In this document: piece by piece, positions 29,860 through 37,511 of the stretch
How the letters are laid out: each line of letters begins with the position of its first letter
How positions within the stretch are numbered: position 1 is the first letter of the stretch
NCBI GenBank assembly: GCA_963790245.1
Contig: CAWBNP010000002.1
Location: 434,001-498,000 of the forward strand
Direction: 5' to 3'
From: JACCVG01 sp963790245
GTDB taxonomy: Bacteria > Actinomycetota > Thermoleophilia > Solirubrobacterales > Thermoleophilaceae
Length of the DNA: 64,000 bases
Position numbers and translations under genes: made by a program
Notes under the pieces: model-generated
Database searches by the model: none
Seen by the model: only the letters and a program-made list of their open reading frames with translations
Told to the model about the DNA's origin: nothing

Positions 29860-30336
29860 ATGAGGAAGCTCCTTGCTTCCCTAGCCGTACTCGGCGCGCT
29901 CGCTCCCGTCGCGATCGCCGTGGCGAACGAGACGACCCCGACAGCCAGTGTTCCGAGCGCTGAGCTGACGACCGAGCGCGCGATCCGCGAGGCGCGCGGC
30001 GAGCTCCGGCGCAAGGCCCGGGCCGCGCAACGGCGCGAGGCCGCCCGCGAGCGCCGCGCCGAACGTCGTGCCGAGCGCGCTGCTGCGCCGCCGGTCGAAG
30101 GCGGGCCGAGTCAGGCCACACTGGATTCGATCGCGGCTTGCGAGTCCGGCGGTGACCCCGCCGCCATCGGTGGCGGTGGCACGTTCCGCGGCAAGTACCA
30201 GTTCATGCAGGCCACCTGGGAGGCCGTCGGTGGATCGGGCGATCCCGCCGCGGCCTCCGAGGCCGAGCAGGACCGTCGCGCCGCGATGCTCTACGCGCAG
30301 TCGGGCCCGGGCCAGTGGCCCGTCTGCGGCGCGTAG
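29860..30336 (+). CDS. Secreted resuscitation-promoting-factor-like transglycosylase
   Basis: 158-residue secreted protein. Signal peptide MRKLLASLAVLGALAPVAIA, then an Arg/Glu/Ala-rich charged linker (about residues 40-80, likely helical), then a C-terminal Rpf-type lysozyme-like domain: LDSIAACESGGDPAAIGGGG, TFRGKYQFMQATWEAVGGSG, and AAMLYAQSGPGQWPVCG. The Glu of CESGG is the expected catalytic acid; the two Cys probably form a disulfide. It should cleave peptidoglycan and may support regrowth of resting cells. ATG 29860 has an AGAGG ribosome site. Unlike mycobacterial RpfA-E the linker is strongly basic. Confidence 0.85.
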   Translation: MRKLLASLAVLGALAPVAIAVANETTPTASVPSAELTTERAIREARGELRRKARAAQRREAARERRAERRAERAAAPPVEGGPSQATLDSIAACESGGDPAAIGGGGTFRGKYQFMQATWEAVGGSGDPAAASEAEQDRRAAMLYAQSGPGQWPVCGA

Positions 30337-30368
30337 CTAGGAGCCGGCTCGCCAGCTAGTTTGCGCCG

Positions 30369-30500
30369 GTGAGCCGGCTGCCGACGCCCGTCGAGGTGAC
30401 CCGGCGCTCGATCCACTTCGAGCGCCGGGCGCTCGCGCCGGCGTTCGGAGTGCGCGCCGCGGCCGCGATCCCCGAGCGACGACAGAAGACCGACGGCTAG
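30369..30500 (+). CDS. Possible 43-residue basic protein
   Basis: GTG-started small frame reading VSRLPTPVEVTRRSIHFERR and ending RRQKTDG. No family recognised. Its TAG stop forms a shared CTAG with the stop of the convergent MBL hydrolase, an arrangement also found at two other convergent pairs in the window. No clear ribosome site, so it may be non-coding. Confidence 0.3.
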   Translation: MSRLPTPVEVTRRSIHFERRALAPAFGVRAAAAIPERRQKTDG

Positions 30501-31240
30501 CCGCTGCGAGCGACCTGCGAGCCGGGGACGATGTCGTCCTTGCCGGTCTCTGGCCAGCGGACCCAGGCCTTGTGCCCGCCGTCGTAGTCGGGCGCGAACA
30601 GAACCAGGGTCGCGGGTTCGCCGGCGACCTCGCAGGACTCCTCCCCCTCGGGCTCCAAGCCCCGCCAGACGCGCACAAACGCGTTCGACTCCCATTCCTC
30701 ACCGATCGTCGTCGGGTCGGTGTGGCCGGGTCGGACGACGGTCTCGGGCGGCATCTTCATCAGCACTTCCATGATCGACTCGCGGATGTCCTCGAAGCTC
30801 GTCGAACCGGGCGCCCGGACTCCCCCGACGGAGCCCTTGAACAGCGTGTCGCCGGTGAACACCTCGCCCTCGACGATGAAGTTGAGCATCCCGGCGGTGT
30901 GCCCGGGAGTCAGCACCGAGTCGACCGTCAGATTGCCGATCTGGAGCTTCTCCCCCGCCTCGATCGTTCGATCGACGTCGGCGAGTAGCGCGGCCTCGGT
31001 CGGGTGGGCGAGGATTTCGACTCCGAGCCGCTCCTTGTAGACCGCGTTCTCGGCGACATGGTCGTGGTGGTGGTGGGTCAGCAGCAGGTGCTCGACCGTC
31101 AGGTCGTGGCGCTCGATCGCATCGAGCAGCTCCGCCGGTGGGGCTCCTGAATCGATCAGGAAACCGTGACCGCCCGGCTCGTCGCCAACCAGGTAGGCGT
31201 TCGAGAGCCAGTCGGGGCTCATCGCCTTCTCGACGATCAC
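30497..31240 (-). CDS. MBL-fold (glyoxalase II-like) metallo-hydrolase
   Basis: 247 residues with the zinc-binding H-x-H-x-D-H motif in LLLTHHHHDHVAENAVY, a third His in LTPGHTAGMLNFIVEGE, the bridging Asp in VFTGDTLFKGSVGG and a later His in VVRPGHTDPTTIGEEWESN. This is the hydroxyacylglutathione-hydrolase-like group; actinobacteria often lack glutathione, so the thiol ester substrate is uncertain. About 50 C-terminal residues extend beyond the usual core. The GTG start directly follows the lipoprotein stop (TAG-GTG), so the pair is co-translated. Intact. Confidence 0.88.
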   Translation of the reverse strand: MIVEKAMSPDWLSNAYLVGDEPGGHGFLIDSGAPPAELLDAIERHDLTVEHLLLTHHHHDHVAENAVYKERLGVEILAHPTEAALLADVDRTIEAGEKLQIGNLTVDSVLTPGHTAGMLNFIVEGEVFTGDTLFKGSVGGVRAPGSTSFEDIRESIMEVLMKMPPETVVRPGHTDPTTIGEEWESNAFVRVWRGLEPEGEESCEVAGEPATLVLFAPDYDGGHKAWVRWPETGKDDIVPGSQVARSG

Positions 31241-31711
31241 CTACTGCTCCCCGGCCTCACCGGACGCCGGGCCCAGGGCCCCGCCGTTGAACCGCCAGCC
31301 GTTGTTGTCGAGCACCATGAACCAGATCCCCGTCAGCTCGCCGACCGTCACCTCGACCTCGGCTTCGGTCCGCCCGAGGATCTCGACGGCGCTGATCGAG
31401 AACTCGCCCTCGGCCGCCTTCTGCTGGTCCTTGATCTCCTTGCGGAGGCTCTTGATGCAGAGTCTGCTTACGGCCCCGGCCTCGTTGAGCTCCTTGGCCA
31501 ACTCGAGCCGCTTGTCCGCGCTGGTGAACTGGCAGGCGGCCTTCGGGTCGCCGTTGACGATCGCGTCGCGGTAGTTGGTCGCGGCCTCGACGATCTCCTG
31601 CTGCTCAGGCGTGTAGCCATCGTCGCCCGTGGTATCGGTCGAGCCGCCTGAACCGCAGGCGGTGATGGTCAGCGCCACGATCGCCGCGACGGCAATTGAC
31701 GTCGTCCTCAA
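31241..31711 (-). CDS. Putative secreted lipoprotein
   Basis: 156 residues from TTG 31711, preceded by GAGGGG. N-terminal signal and lipobox: IAVAAIVALTITACGSGGS, with Cys as the acylated residue. The mature part (TPEQQEIVEAATNYRDAIVN, GDPKAACQFTSADKRLELAK, then GIWFMVLDNNGWRFNGG) resembles DUF4878-type NTF2-like lipoprotein domains, which is tentative. A longer in-frame start would run through the upstream tRNA-Val and is rejected. Immediately followed by the MBL hydrolase. Confidence 0.7.
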   Translation of the reverse strand: MRTTSIAVAAIVALTITACGSGGSTDTTGDDGYTPEQQEIVEAATNYRDAIVNGDPKAACQFTSADKRLELAKELNEAGAVSRLCIKSLRKEIKDQQKAAEGEFSISAVEILGRTEAEVEVTVGELTGIWFMVLDNNGWRFNGGALGPASGEAGEQ

Positions 31712-31746
31712 GGTCGGTCCCCTCTCATCGCACGGCGGTCGGTGGA

Positions 31747-31819
31747 TGGGCCGTGCTGGGCTCGAACCAGCGACCCCCAGCTTGTCGAGCTGGTGCTCTC
31801 CCAACTGAGCTAACGGCCC
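31747..31819 (-). tRNA. tRNA-Val (anticodon GAC)
   Basis: A 73-nt cloverleaf on the minus strand. Acceptor GGGCCGT pairs with ACGGCCC and discriminator A; D arm TAGCTCAGTTGGGAGAGC; anticodon stem CCAGC/GCTGG with loop TCGACAA giving GAC; T arm GCTGG-TTCGAGC-CCAGC. CCA is not encoded. Confidence 0.95.
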
Positions 31820-31851
31820 CGGTGGCTGATCGTAGCCAAATCCGCGTCGGG

Positions 31852-32274
31852 TCAATCTTCCGGCGGCGCGGCGAGCTTACGAACAAAGCGTACGCTGAAG
31901 GGCTGCGGACCGGGTTTGTTTTTGGGCAGATCGGACTTCACGAGCAGGTGATCGCCGCGCCGTAGATCGCGGTGATCGGTGTAACCGTCGTCGTTGACGT
32001 CCTTGACCTGGATCGGAGCGGTTCGCATGTCGTAGCGGACTTCTGTCCCGACGAGGCCGGCCTCCGGTCCGGCATGGCGATTGGCGCTCTTGGCCCTGAC
32101 GGTCTGTCGCCCGACGTAGGTGCCGCGGACGATGTAGGTGACCGGCGGAGTGTCGACGCCGTCGCCCGGGGCGCTGATCTGGGGGCGCTCGCCCGACCCC
32201 GCGCCGAGCAGCGGGATCGCCGCGACAGCTGCTGCAGCCACGATGCCGACCGTTGTCGACCTCAGTCCTCGCAT
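31852..32274 (-). CDS. Putative exported protein of unknown function
   Basis: 140 residues with an N-terminal signal sequence (RSTTVGIVAAAAVAAIPLLG) followed by a soluble domain (PPVTYIVRGTYVGRQTVRAK, VGTEVRYDMRTAPIQVKDVN). The end, KNKPGPQPFSVRFVRKLAAP, is rich in basic residues. No family recognised. Its ATG overlaps the end of the RTX gene by 13 bp, so the two secreted proteins are probably translated together. Confidence 0.6.
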   Translation of the reverse strand: MRGLRSTTVGIVAAAAVAAIPLLGAGSGERPQISAPGDGVDTPPVTYIVRGTYVGRQTVRAKSANRHAGPEAGLVGTEVRYDMRTAPIQVKDVNDDGYTDHRDLRRGDHLLVKSDLPKNKPGPQPFSVRFVRKLAAPPED

Positions 32275-33422
32275 CGGATCACCTCGTTGTCACCATCGCC
32301 TCCGCTCGCGCGCGAACGGCAGTCGTCGCGGCCGGAGGAGCCGTCGAGACGGTTGCGACCGAGCGCATCCCGGAGGCGATCGTTGGCGTCTCCGCCGATC
32401 AGCCGGTCATCTCCGGACTCGCCGACCAGCAGATCGTCATCGGCGTGCCCCTCGATGCGGTCATCCCCACCGCCGTTCCGCGCGTTCAGCGTTACATTCG
32501 CCCAATCACCGTAGATCCGGTCGGCACAACGCTGACGCGTTCCGCCGCAACGCCGCGCAGCCCGGTCGCTGGAGAGGCTACCTCCCGCAATCCGATCGTC
32601 GCCCGCGCCACCCACGAGCAGGTCTGCACCGCTGTCGACGGACGGGTCTCCGGAGATCCGGTCATCGCCCCGATGACCGGAGATCTGATCGTCGCCGATC
32701 GAGCCCCGCAGCACATCGTCGCCGGGCGAGCCCTCGATCGCGCAACGCGCGCCGATGAAGTCACGCCCCGCGCCGGTCACCTCGCCCCGCGAGAGGTCGG
32801 CGACTATCGGCCCGGGGGAATCCGCGTAGCTGACGGTGTCAAAGCCGAGCTTGCCGGGCGTACATACGAAGCGGTCGTCCCCCGGACCTCCCGACAGGAC
32901 GTCATCGCCGTCGTCTGCGTCGAGGAAGTCATCGCCGCCCTCGCCGACCAGCGTGTCGACGCTCTTTCCACCGCGCAGCGAGTCGTTGCCGTCCCCTCCG
33001 CGGAGGTTGTCGATCCCGTCAGCGCCAACGATCGTGTCGGCTCCCCCGTTTCCGAACAGCGAGTCATAGCCCTTCCCACCATCGACCGAGTCGTCACCCT
33101 CGTCCCCGGTTAGCTTGTCGAACCCGTCTCCCCCGATCAGGGTGTCGTTGCCGGGTCCACCGCAGATCAGATCAGAGCCTTCGAGGCCGTCGATCACGTC
33201 ATCACCGGCGCCGCCCGCGATCACGTCGCGGCGATCGGTCCCGGTCAGGCGATCGGGCAGAAGCGTGCCGACGACCGTCGCTTCGACCCTTTCCCCGGAG
33301 AGGGGATCGACGCAGCTGAGTGCGGTCGGGAGGAGATCGGGAAGCTGGGCGAACGCGGAGCCACCGCCGATCAGCACCGCCGACAGCACCGCTGCCGGCA
33401 GGAGCATGCGCAGCCGTTTCAT
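32262..33422 (-). CDS. Secreted RTX-type calcium-binding repeat protein
   Basis: 386 residues from ATG 33422: signal peptide MKRLRMLLPAAVLSAVLIGG ending near AFA, then many glycine/aspartate nonapeptides of the G-G-x-G-x-D-x-hydrophobic type (for example AGGAGDDVIDGLEGSDLI, GGPGNDTLIGGDGFDKL, GGDGNDSLRGGKSVDTL). Such repeats wind into a calcium-filled parallel beta-roll. Scattered Cys pairs (for example RCGGTRQRC) could form disulfides, unusual for classic RTX toxins, and no protease, lipase or T1SS C-terminal domain is seen; a Sec signal is used instead. Probably a structural or calcium-buffering envelope protein. Intact. Confidence 0.85.
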   Translation of the reverse strand: MKRLRMLLPAAVLSAVLIGGGSAFAQLPDLLPTALSCVDPLSGERVEATVVGTLLPDRLTGTDRRDVIAGGAGDDVIDGLEGSDLICGGPGNDTLIGGDGFDKLTGDEGDDSVDGGKGYDSLFGNGGADTIVGADGIDNLRGGDGNDSLRGGKSVDTLVGEGGDDFLDADDGDDVLSGGPGDDRFVCTPGKLGFDTVSYADSPGPIVADLSRGEVTGAGRDFIGARCAIEGSPGDDVLRGSIGDDQISGHRGDDRISGDPSVDSGADLLVGGAGDDRIAGGSLSSDRAARRCGGTRQRCADRIYGDWANVTLNARNGGGDDRIEGHADDDLLVGESGDDRLIGGDANDRLRDALGRNRLDGSSGRDDCRSRASGGDGDNEVIRCED

Positions 33423-33491
33423 CGGCACGATCCTAGCCAGGGGGCTCAGGACGGGCCTCGGTAAGCCGCGAGCGCCTGTAGGGTCCGCGCG

Positions 33492-34049
33492 GTGAATCGT
33501 CCGGAGGCCAGTACCGGGGCCGAGCGCGCGTGCCTCGAGCAGCTCCGCGCCGCAGCCGGTGCGACCGACGGCCCGATGGAGCGCCATTGCCTGCGGGTCG
33601 ACATGCTCGCGCGGGCGATGGCCGCCGAACGGGGCGTCTCGCTCGACGAGGAGACCCTGCTGTGCGCCGCCCTGCTCCATGACATCGGGCTCTACCCCGC
33701 AGCGTCCAGAGGCGGGGTCTACACCGACGACGGCGCTGAGCTCGCCCGCGAGCTGCTCGCGCCGCTGGGTTGGAGTTCGGAGCGAATCGAGCTGTGCGCG
33801 GACGCGATCTCCCAGCACCACGCGCTGCGCTCGCAGTCCGACCGAGGGATCGAGGTCGAGCTTCTTCGTTGCGCGGACCTGACCGACGTCAGCGCGGGCC
33901 TTGTCCCCCACGGACTACCGCGGACGACGATCCGCGAGATCTTCGCCACGGTTCCTCGATCGGGCACCTACCGCCACATCGGCAGCCTGGTCGGCCGGGC
34001 CCTCCGCGAGCGGCCAGTCACCGTCCCGCAGATCTTCAAGCTGCACTGA
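33492..34049 (+). CDS. HD-domain phosphohydrolase
   Basis: 185 residues. An HD metal-binding domain: ERHCLRVDMLARAMAAERGV (His), LLCAALLHDIGLYP (HD pair), ISQHHALRSQSDRGIEVELL (His) and LRCADLTDVSAGL (Asp). Typical of small HD hydrolases acting on nucleotides; the substrate is unknown. The GTG 33492 is the only plausible start downstream of the divergent RTX promoter region. Intact; followed by tRNA-Cys on the opposite strand. Confidence 0.78.
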   Translation: MNRPEASTGAERACLEQLRAAAGATDGPMERHCLRVDMLARAMAAERGVSLDEETLLCAALLHDIGLYPAASRGGVYTDDGAELARELLAPLGWSSERIELCADAISQHHALRSQSDRGIEVELLRCADLTDVSAGLVPHGLPRTTIREIFATVPRSGTYRHIGSLVGRALRERPVTVPQIFKLH

Positions 34050-34055
34050 ACGGCA

Positions 34056-34126
34056 AGGCGACGACCGGAATCGAACCGGTGTAAACGGCTTTGCAGGCCG
34101 CTGCGTAACCACTCCGCCACGTCGCC
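34056..34126 (-). tRNA. tRNA-Cys (anticodon GCA)
   Basis: 71-nt cloverleaf on the minus strand. Acceptor GGCGACG with CGTCGCC, discriminator T (U); anticodon stem GCGGC/GCCGT-type with loop CTGCAAA giving GCA; T arm ACCGG-TTCGATT-CCGGT. U73 and anticodon GCA are standard identity elements for tRNA-Cys. CCA is not encoded. Confidence 0.94.
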
Positions 34127-34144
34127 AGAGGTCGCTCCGAGAGC

Positions 34145-34645
34145 CTAGCGAGCAAGCGGTTCGACAACCGCCCCGGCGGCCACGGGTCCGCCCTCGATCA
34201 CGCGGAGGTAGATCCCCGGCCGGGCGGCTTGGGTGAACCGCTTGACGAAGGCCGCGTCGCCGACCCGCTCGCCGAGCTTCCAGCATGGCTCGCGTGGCTC
34301 GGTTGCCTCGAGGATCGCGCCGCCGACGGCCCAGCGGTCGCCGGCAGCCGCCGCGGTCACGTCGACTCCGCGCAGAGTCAGGTTCTCCCCAAAGATGCCG
34401 TTCTCGAGCGCCCGGCCGAGCTGCACCTCCCACCAGTCGATGTCCTCGCGCGCGTAGGCGTAGACGGCTTTGTCCTCGCCGCCGTGGTAGCGGGTGTCGA
34501 TCTGACGATCACCCTCCAGTCCGAGCCGCCCGACCTCGACCTGCCCCACCACCGGGAGCTTCCAGATGCCCGTCTGAATGGCCTGCCCACGCCTGACGAG
34601 CGTCCGGACCTCGGCGAGATTGACGCTGATGACCTTGCCCACCAC
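34145..34645 (-). CDS. MOSC-domain protein (YiiM-like)
   Basis: 166 residues of the molybdenum-cofactor sulfurase C-terminal (MOSC) family. Signatures: VGRLGLEGDRQIDTRYHGGE, DKAVYAYAREDIDWWEVQLG, FGENLTLRGVD and the conserved Cys in TEPREPCWKL. Members may bind sulfurated Mo cofactor or act in N-hydroxylated purine reduction; the specific role is unknown. The FdhD/FdhF-type genes 5 kb away show that this organism does use molybdenum enzymes. Intact. Confidence 0.83.
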   Translation of the reverse strand: MVGKVISVNLAEVRTLVRRGQAIQTGIWKLPVVGQVEVGRLGLEGDRQIDTRYHGGEDKAVYAYAREDIDWWEVQLGRALENGIFGENLTLRGVDVTAAAAGDRWAVGGAILEATEPREPCWKLGERVGDAAFVKRFTQAARPGIYLRVIEGGPVAAGAVVEPLAR

Positions 34646-34675
34646 CCGATCTTAGGGGCGGGTAGAGTGCGCCCG

Positions 34676-35152
34676 ATGGCTCTTCCTGCCGCTCCCCCGC
34701 TCGGCTCGCTGAGAACGCGTTTGCTGCGCCACGCGACAGATCTGCATGTCGCGGTCATGCGCTTGAGTGGCGGCCGGATCGGCGGTCAGGTCGGCAAGGC
34801 ACCGATGCTCAGCGTCCATCACGTCGGGCGCAAAAGCGGACAGAAGCGGATCACGCCGCTGCTCTACCAGCCCGACGGCGACGGCTGGGTGATCGTCGCC
34901 TCCCGGGGCGGCTCCGACCAGCATCCGGCGTGGCTGCTCAACCTCCGCGAGATGAGCGAGACCACGATCGAGATCGGGCGCGATCGAATCCCGGTGTCGA
35001 TCCGCGAGGTGACCGACGAGGCGGAACGTAGCCGGCTCTGGTCCAAGGTCGTCGCGGTCTGGCCAGACTACGAGACCTACCAGTCACGCACCGAGCGACT
35101 GATCCCGTTGATCATGCTCGAGCCACTCGGCAGCCAAGCCTCACCCGCCTGA
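34676..35152 (+). CDS. Deazaflavin (F420)-dependent nitroreductase-family protein
   Basis: 158 residues of the Ddn/Rv3547-like split-barrel family. Core: GRIGGQVGKAPMLSVHHVGR, KSGQKRITPLLYQPDGDGWV, IVASRGGSDQHPAWLLNL, then VWPDYETYQSRTERLIPLIM. These match the F420-binding pattern (HVGRKSG..R.TPL and the ASRGG..HPAW strand). Mycobacterial homologs reduce quinones or nitro-compounds with F420H2; the substrate here is unknown. Intact; ends 43 bp before tRNA-Gly. Confidence 0.85.
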   Translation: MALPAAPPLGSLRTRLLRHATDLHVAVMRLSGGRIGGQVGKAPMLSVHHVGRKSGQKRITPLLYQPDGDGWVIVASRGGSDQHPAWLLNLREMSETTIEIGRDRIPVSIREVTDEAERSRLWSKVVAVWPDYETYQSRTERLIPLIMLEPLGSQASPA

Positions 35153-35180
35153 CCCCGCGTCTTACCTGAGCGAGCACGGC

Positions 35181-35186
35181 TATGAT
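35181..35186 (+). promoter_or_regulatory. Likely -10 element (TATGAT) of tRNA-Gly
   Basis: TATGAT is 9 bp upstream of the tRNA-Gly 5' end, a suitable place for a -10 box with a start site just before the mature tRNA. No strong -35 is visible, though TTACCT lies upstream at short spacing. Confidence 0.4.
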
Positions 35187-35195
35187 GGCGCTCGC

Positions 35196-35269
35196 GCGGA
35201 TGTAGCTCAGTTGGCTAGAGCGTCTGCTTGCCATGCAGAAGGTCGAGGGTTCGAGTCCCTTCATCCGCT
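35196..35269 (+). tRNA. tRNA-Gly (anticodon GCC); 3' half is an integration site
   Basis: 74-nt cloverleaf. Acceptor GCGGATG/CATCCGC with discriminator T (U); D arm TAGCTCAGTTGGCTAGAGC; anticodon stem TCTGC/GCAGA with loop TTGCCAT giving GCC; T arm GAGGG-TTCGAGT-CCCTT. The last 45 nt plus two flanking bases recur 2.2 kb downstream, marking it as the attachment site of an integrated element. Confidence 0.95.
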
Positions 35270-35271
35270 TG
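35225..35271 (+). repeat. att repeat, tRNA-proximal copy
   Basis: 47-bp direct repeat covering the anticodon loop to the 3' end of tRNA-Gly. Matches positions 37512-37558 except for three bases (GG versus AC in the T-stem, A versus G in the acceptor). Direct repeats of a tRNA 3' half at both ends of an integrase-bearing segment are the classic footprint of tyrosine-recombinase integration. Confidence 0.85.
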
Positions 35272-35316
35272 CCGTCTTTCGCCCGACACAGCGCCGAATC
35301 ATGCGCTTTCTGTGCC

Positions 35317-35600
35317 TCAGTCCGTCGCTGCTTCTGAGGCTCGCGGGTACGAGACGGGTACAGCACGACCCCGAGCCTCCCGAATTGCCCCTTCCGCGCT
35401 CATGAGGTCCATGCCCTCTAAGTTCGTCAATGACGTGCCCGTAGCGGCTGAGGGTCAGCTTCGCGTCATGGCCCAGTTGCCGAGCAACATAGATCACATT
35501 TTTGCCCTCATAGAGGAGCAAGGACGCGAACGAATGCCTCAGGTCTAAGGGACGAGCATGGCCTAGTCCCGCTGCTCGCACTCCAGGGGTTGCGAATCGC
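35317..35600 (-). pseudogene. Tyrosine-recombinase (phage integrase) C-terminal remnant
   Basis: Only the catalytic C-terminus of a phage-type integrase survives: RPLDLRHSFASLLLYEGKNV, IYVARQLGHDAKLTLSRYGH and VIDEL, with the Arg (LRHSFAS), His (LGHD) and nucleophile Tyr (SRYGH). A frame break near 35415 then gives a typical tail (EGMDLMSAEGAIREARGRA then VPVSYPRASEAATD), ending TGA at 35319-35317. The DNA-binding N-terminal and first catalytic parts are missing; upstream sequence is the collagen-like gene. It lies next to the att site, as expected for the integrase of the element. Confidence 0.75.
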
Positions 35601-35673
35601 GGCAAGGCAATGGCCCGCCCGCCACCCGAGAGCGACAGACGGGCCAAGCCGGCTAGACCGCGGTCAGTCTCAC

Positions 35674-36351
35674 CTAGGGCTTGCTGCACCACGCGACGCT
35701 CTTAAACGACACGTCGTCGCCGCCCGGCTCCGCTCCCGCGTCTACGGTCCACGCGCTGCCGTCCGCCTCAGGAAAGTCTCTCCAGACCGTTATTTGATGA
35801 ACGAAGCCGCTTGTCATCTGATATCCCCCGCTGACAAGCGTCTCGTTGCCCTCGCATGGTGCCGAGGAAGTTCCGGTCGTGCCTGCAGGCATCGTGACGG
35901 TGGGCCCGTCATGTCTAACGAGCGTCGAAAGACCGCTAGGTCCTGGCGCACCTGGTGAACCGTTGTCACCCTTTGGCCCCTGGGGACCCGTGTCACCCTT
36001 CGGCCCCTGGGGACCCGTGTCACCCTTTGGCCCCCGCTCTCCGTTGGACCCCCGTTCACCGTCCTGGCCCGGCGCACCAGAGGTTCCCGCAGGGATTCGC
36101 AAGGTTGACTCGTCTACGTCATCGCCGGTCAGGCTGTCGTCCTTAACGTCGTCCCCAGTAACGCTGTTGTCCTTAAGGTCCCCGCCCGCAACGCTGTTCT
36201 GACGGATGTTCTTACCGCCGATGCTGTTGTTTTCGATGTCTCCACCGTCGATCTGCCCCGAGGCCGCGTACGCGCCTCCACCGAGCACCATGAAGACCGC
36301 TATCGCGGCCATCACATTCGCGAAGTTCAGATTCTCTCTCAGCAAGCGCAT
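35674..36351 (-). CDS. Membrane-anchored or secreted collagen-like protein
   Basis: 225 residues. N-terminal hydrophobic anchor or signal ([20 protein letters not shown]), then a stretch of degenerate N-S-[IV]-x-G-x-D-[LIV] turns (residues about 35-85: [20 protein letters not shown] and [18 protein letters not shown]). Next is a collagen-type Gly-X-Y tract (residues about 90-140, with repeated GPKGDTGPQ), then a C-terminal head with two Cys ([15 protein letters not shown] and [12 protein letters not shown]). ATG 36351 follows a strong AGGAGG site. Cargo of the tRNA-Gly element. Likely a cell-surface fibre; ligand unknown. Intact. Confidence 0.8.
   Translation of the reverse strand: MRLLRENLNFANVMAAIAVFMVLGGGAYAASGQIDGGDIENNSIGGKNIRQNSVAGGDLKDNSVTGDDVKDDSLTGDDVDESTLRIPAGTSGAPGQDGERGSNGERGPKGDTGPQGPKGDTGPQGPKGDNGSPGAPGPSGLSTLVRHDGPTVTMPAGTTGTSSAPCEGNETLVSGGYQMTSGFVHQITVWRDFPEADGSAWTVDAGAEPGGDDVSFKSVAWCSKP
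35967..36034 (-). repeat. 27-bp tandem repeat coding the collagen tract
   Basis: A unit beginning GGCCCCTGGGGACCCGTG recurs every 27 bp (35975, 36002, partly 36029), coding three Gly-X-Y triplets each (GPKGDTGPQ). Nearly identical copies suggest recent unit duplication, so copy number may vary between strains. Confidence 0.7.
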
Positions 36352-36652
36352 GTTCCTCCTCGCCGTTCCTTGGTCACGGGCCCATCGGGTCCCGCCGATG
36401 AACTATCGGCGCGCAATGTACCGGCTAAAGGCGACCGCGTGGCCGAATCGTCGGCACCCTCCCCGTGCGCTAAGGGTGCGTCGCGGTGGATATAGGTCAG
36501 CTCCCCTGAGTGCGCTTGCGTACGGCTCTGAGGCCGCTCTAGCGTTCGTCCAACCTTGGCCTAGGCGGGCCTGCTCAACGTCGCAGATCGCCTCTATCTG
36601 AAAGTGCGCCGGGCGCACCTCTGTACGGACACGACGAGCGATACTGCGCGGG
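36352..36652. other. Non-coding stretch inside the element
   Basis: About 300 bp between the divergent collagen-like and SnoaL genes. I see no RNA gene, no strong inverted repeat and no coding frame that looks real; it must hold the promoters of both genes. Confidence 0.5.
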
Positions 36653-37060
36653 ATGATGAGCGAGGAGAACGTGCAGAGAGCGCTTCGGGCAATGAAGGCC
36701 GCGACGGCCCCTAGCCCCGATATCGCCACGCTCGAAGAGCTGTACTCCCCCGATCACGTGCTGGTTCCGATCGGGGCGGGCGGCATCGAAGCAGAAGGTC
36801 ATGGCCTGGATGGATTTCTCGCTTGGCGGCAAGAGACGAGCGAGGTTTTAGCGCCGGAGTTCAGGTACGAGGAAGCGCTTGAACTGAGTGCGTCCGCAGT
36901 TCTGGTCGCCTCGACCGTCCGCATCCACGGGGCATCAAGCGGCATGGAGCTTGACGAGAGGATCTGGCTGATCGCGCGATTCAACGAGGGCAAGATCTTT
37001 CGGACCGAGGCATACTCGACGCGCGCCCAAGCCCTTCAAGCCGTGGGCCTGTCGGAGTAG
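36653..37060 (+). CDS. SnoaL-like (NTF2-fold) protein in the tRNA-Gly element
   Basis: 135 residues, MMSEENVQRALRAMKAATAP to QALQAVGLSE. The MS-x-ENV start and AVGLSE end match the paralogs at 37064 and 6173. Internal segments (LYSPDHVLVPIGAGG, HGLDGFLAWRQETSEVLAPE) fit a small cone-shaped ligand-binding fold. No catalytic residues can be assigned. Three bp upstream of the next paralog, so a two-gene operon. Confidence 0.75.
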   Translation: MMSEENVQRALRAMKAATAPSPDIATLEELYSPDHVLVPIGAGGIEAEGHGLDGFLAWRQETSEVLAPEFRYEEALELSASAVLVASTVRIHGASSGMELDERIWLIARFNEGKIFRTEAYSTRAQALQAVGLSE

Positions 37061-37063
37061 GCG

Positions 37064-37465
37064 ATGTCGCGGGAGAACGTCGAGACCGTCGAGCGGGCCA
37101 TCGAGGCCCTCAACGCACGGGACTGGGACGCCCTGGGAGCGTTGGTCCACGGCGAGTTCGAGTTCCACTCGGCCTTCGCGGCCCTGGAAGGCCCGAGGCC
37201 CTATCGAGGGGTCGCTGACGTGGTCGCCGTCTTCGACGAGTACGACGCGATCTGGGATGACCTTCAGTGGAGGCTTGATTCGATCCGCGACACCGAGGAG
37301 CGTTCCCTGGTGATCCTCCACGTCACGGGCATCGCCGCCGGGAGCCGCGTGCCGCTCGACCAGCGCATCGGACAGGTGTGGACCTGGCGAGACGGGAAGC
37401 TGGCGCGTGTCGTGAGCCACAGCGATGTGACCGAGGCCCTCGACGCGGTGGGCCTGTCGGAGTAG
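37064..37465 (+). CDS. SnoaL-like (NTF2-fold) protein, second in tandem
   Basis: 133 residues, MSRENVETVERAIEALNARD to ALDAVGLSE. Contains LVHGEFEFHSAFAALEGPRP, VVAVFDEYDAIWDDLQWRLD and IGQVWTWRDGKLARVVSHSD, the usual end of the fold. Tandem with the preceding paralog; their divergence is large, so the duplication is not recent. Function unknown. Confidence 0.75.
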   Translation: MSRENVETVERAIEALNARDWDALGALVHGEFEFHSAFAALEGPRPYRGVADVVAVFDEYDAIWDDLQWRLDSIRDTEERSLVILHVTGIAAGSRVPLDQRIGQVWTWRDGKLARVVSHSDVTEALDAVGLSE

Positions 37466-37511
37466 GGCCCACGTGAGGCCCCGAAAATCTGTGACTACCT
37501 CCGTTATCGAA

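Noticed and set aside
31712..31855. Longer N-terminus for the lipoprotein
   Set aside because: It would translate through tRNA-Val; the TTG with GAGGGG upstream gives a proper lipoprotein signal.
35967..36034. CRISPR-like direct repeats
   Set aside because: The 27-bp units are contiguous, without spacers, and code Gly-X-Y triplets in the collagen-like gene.
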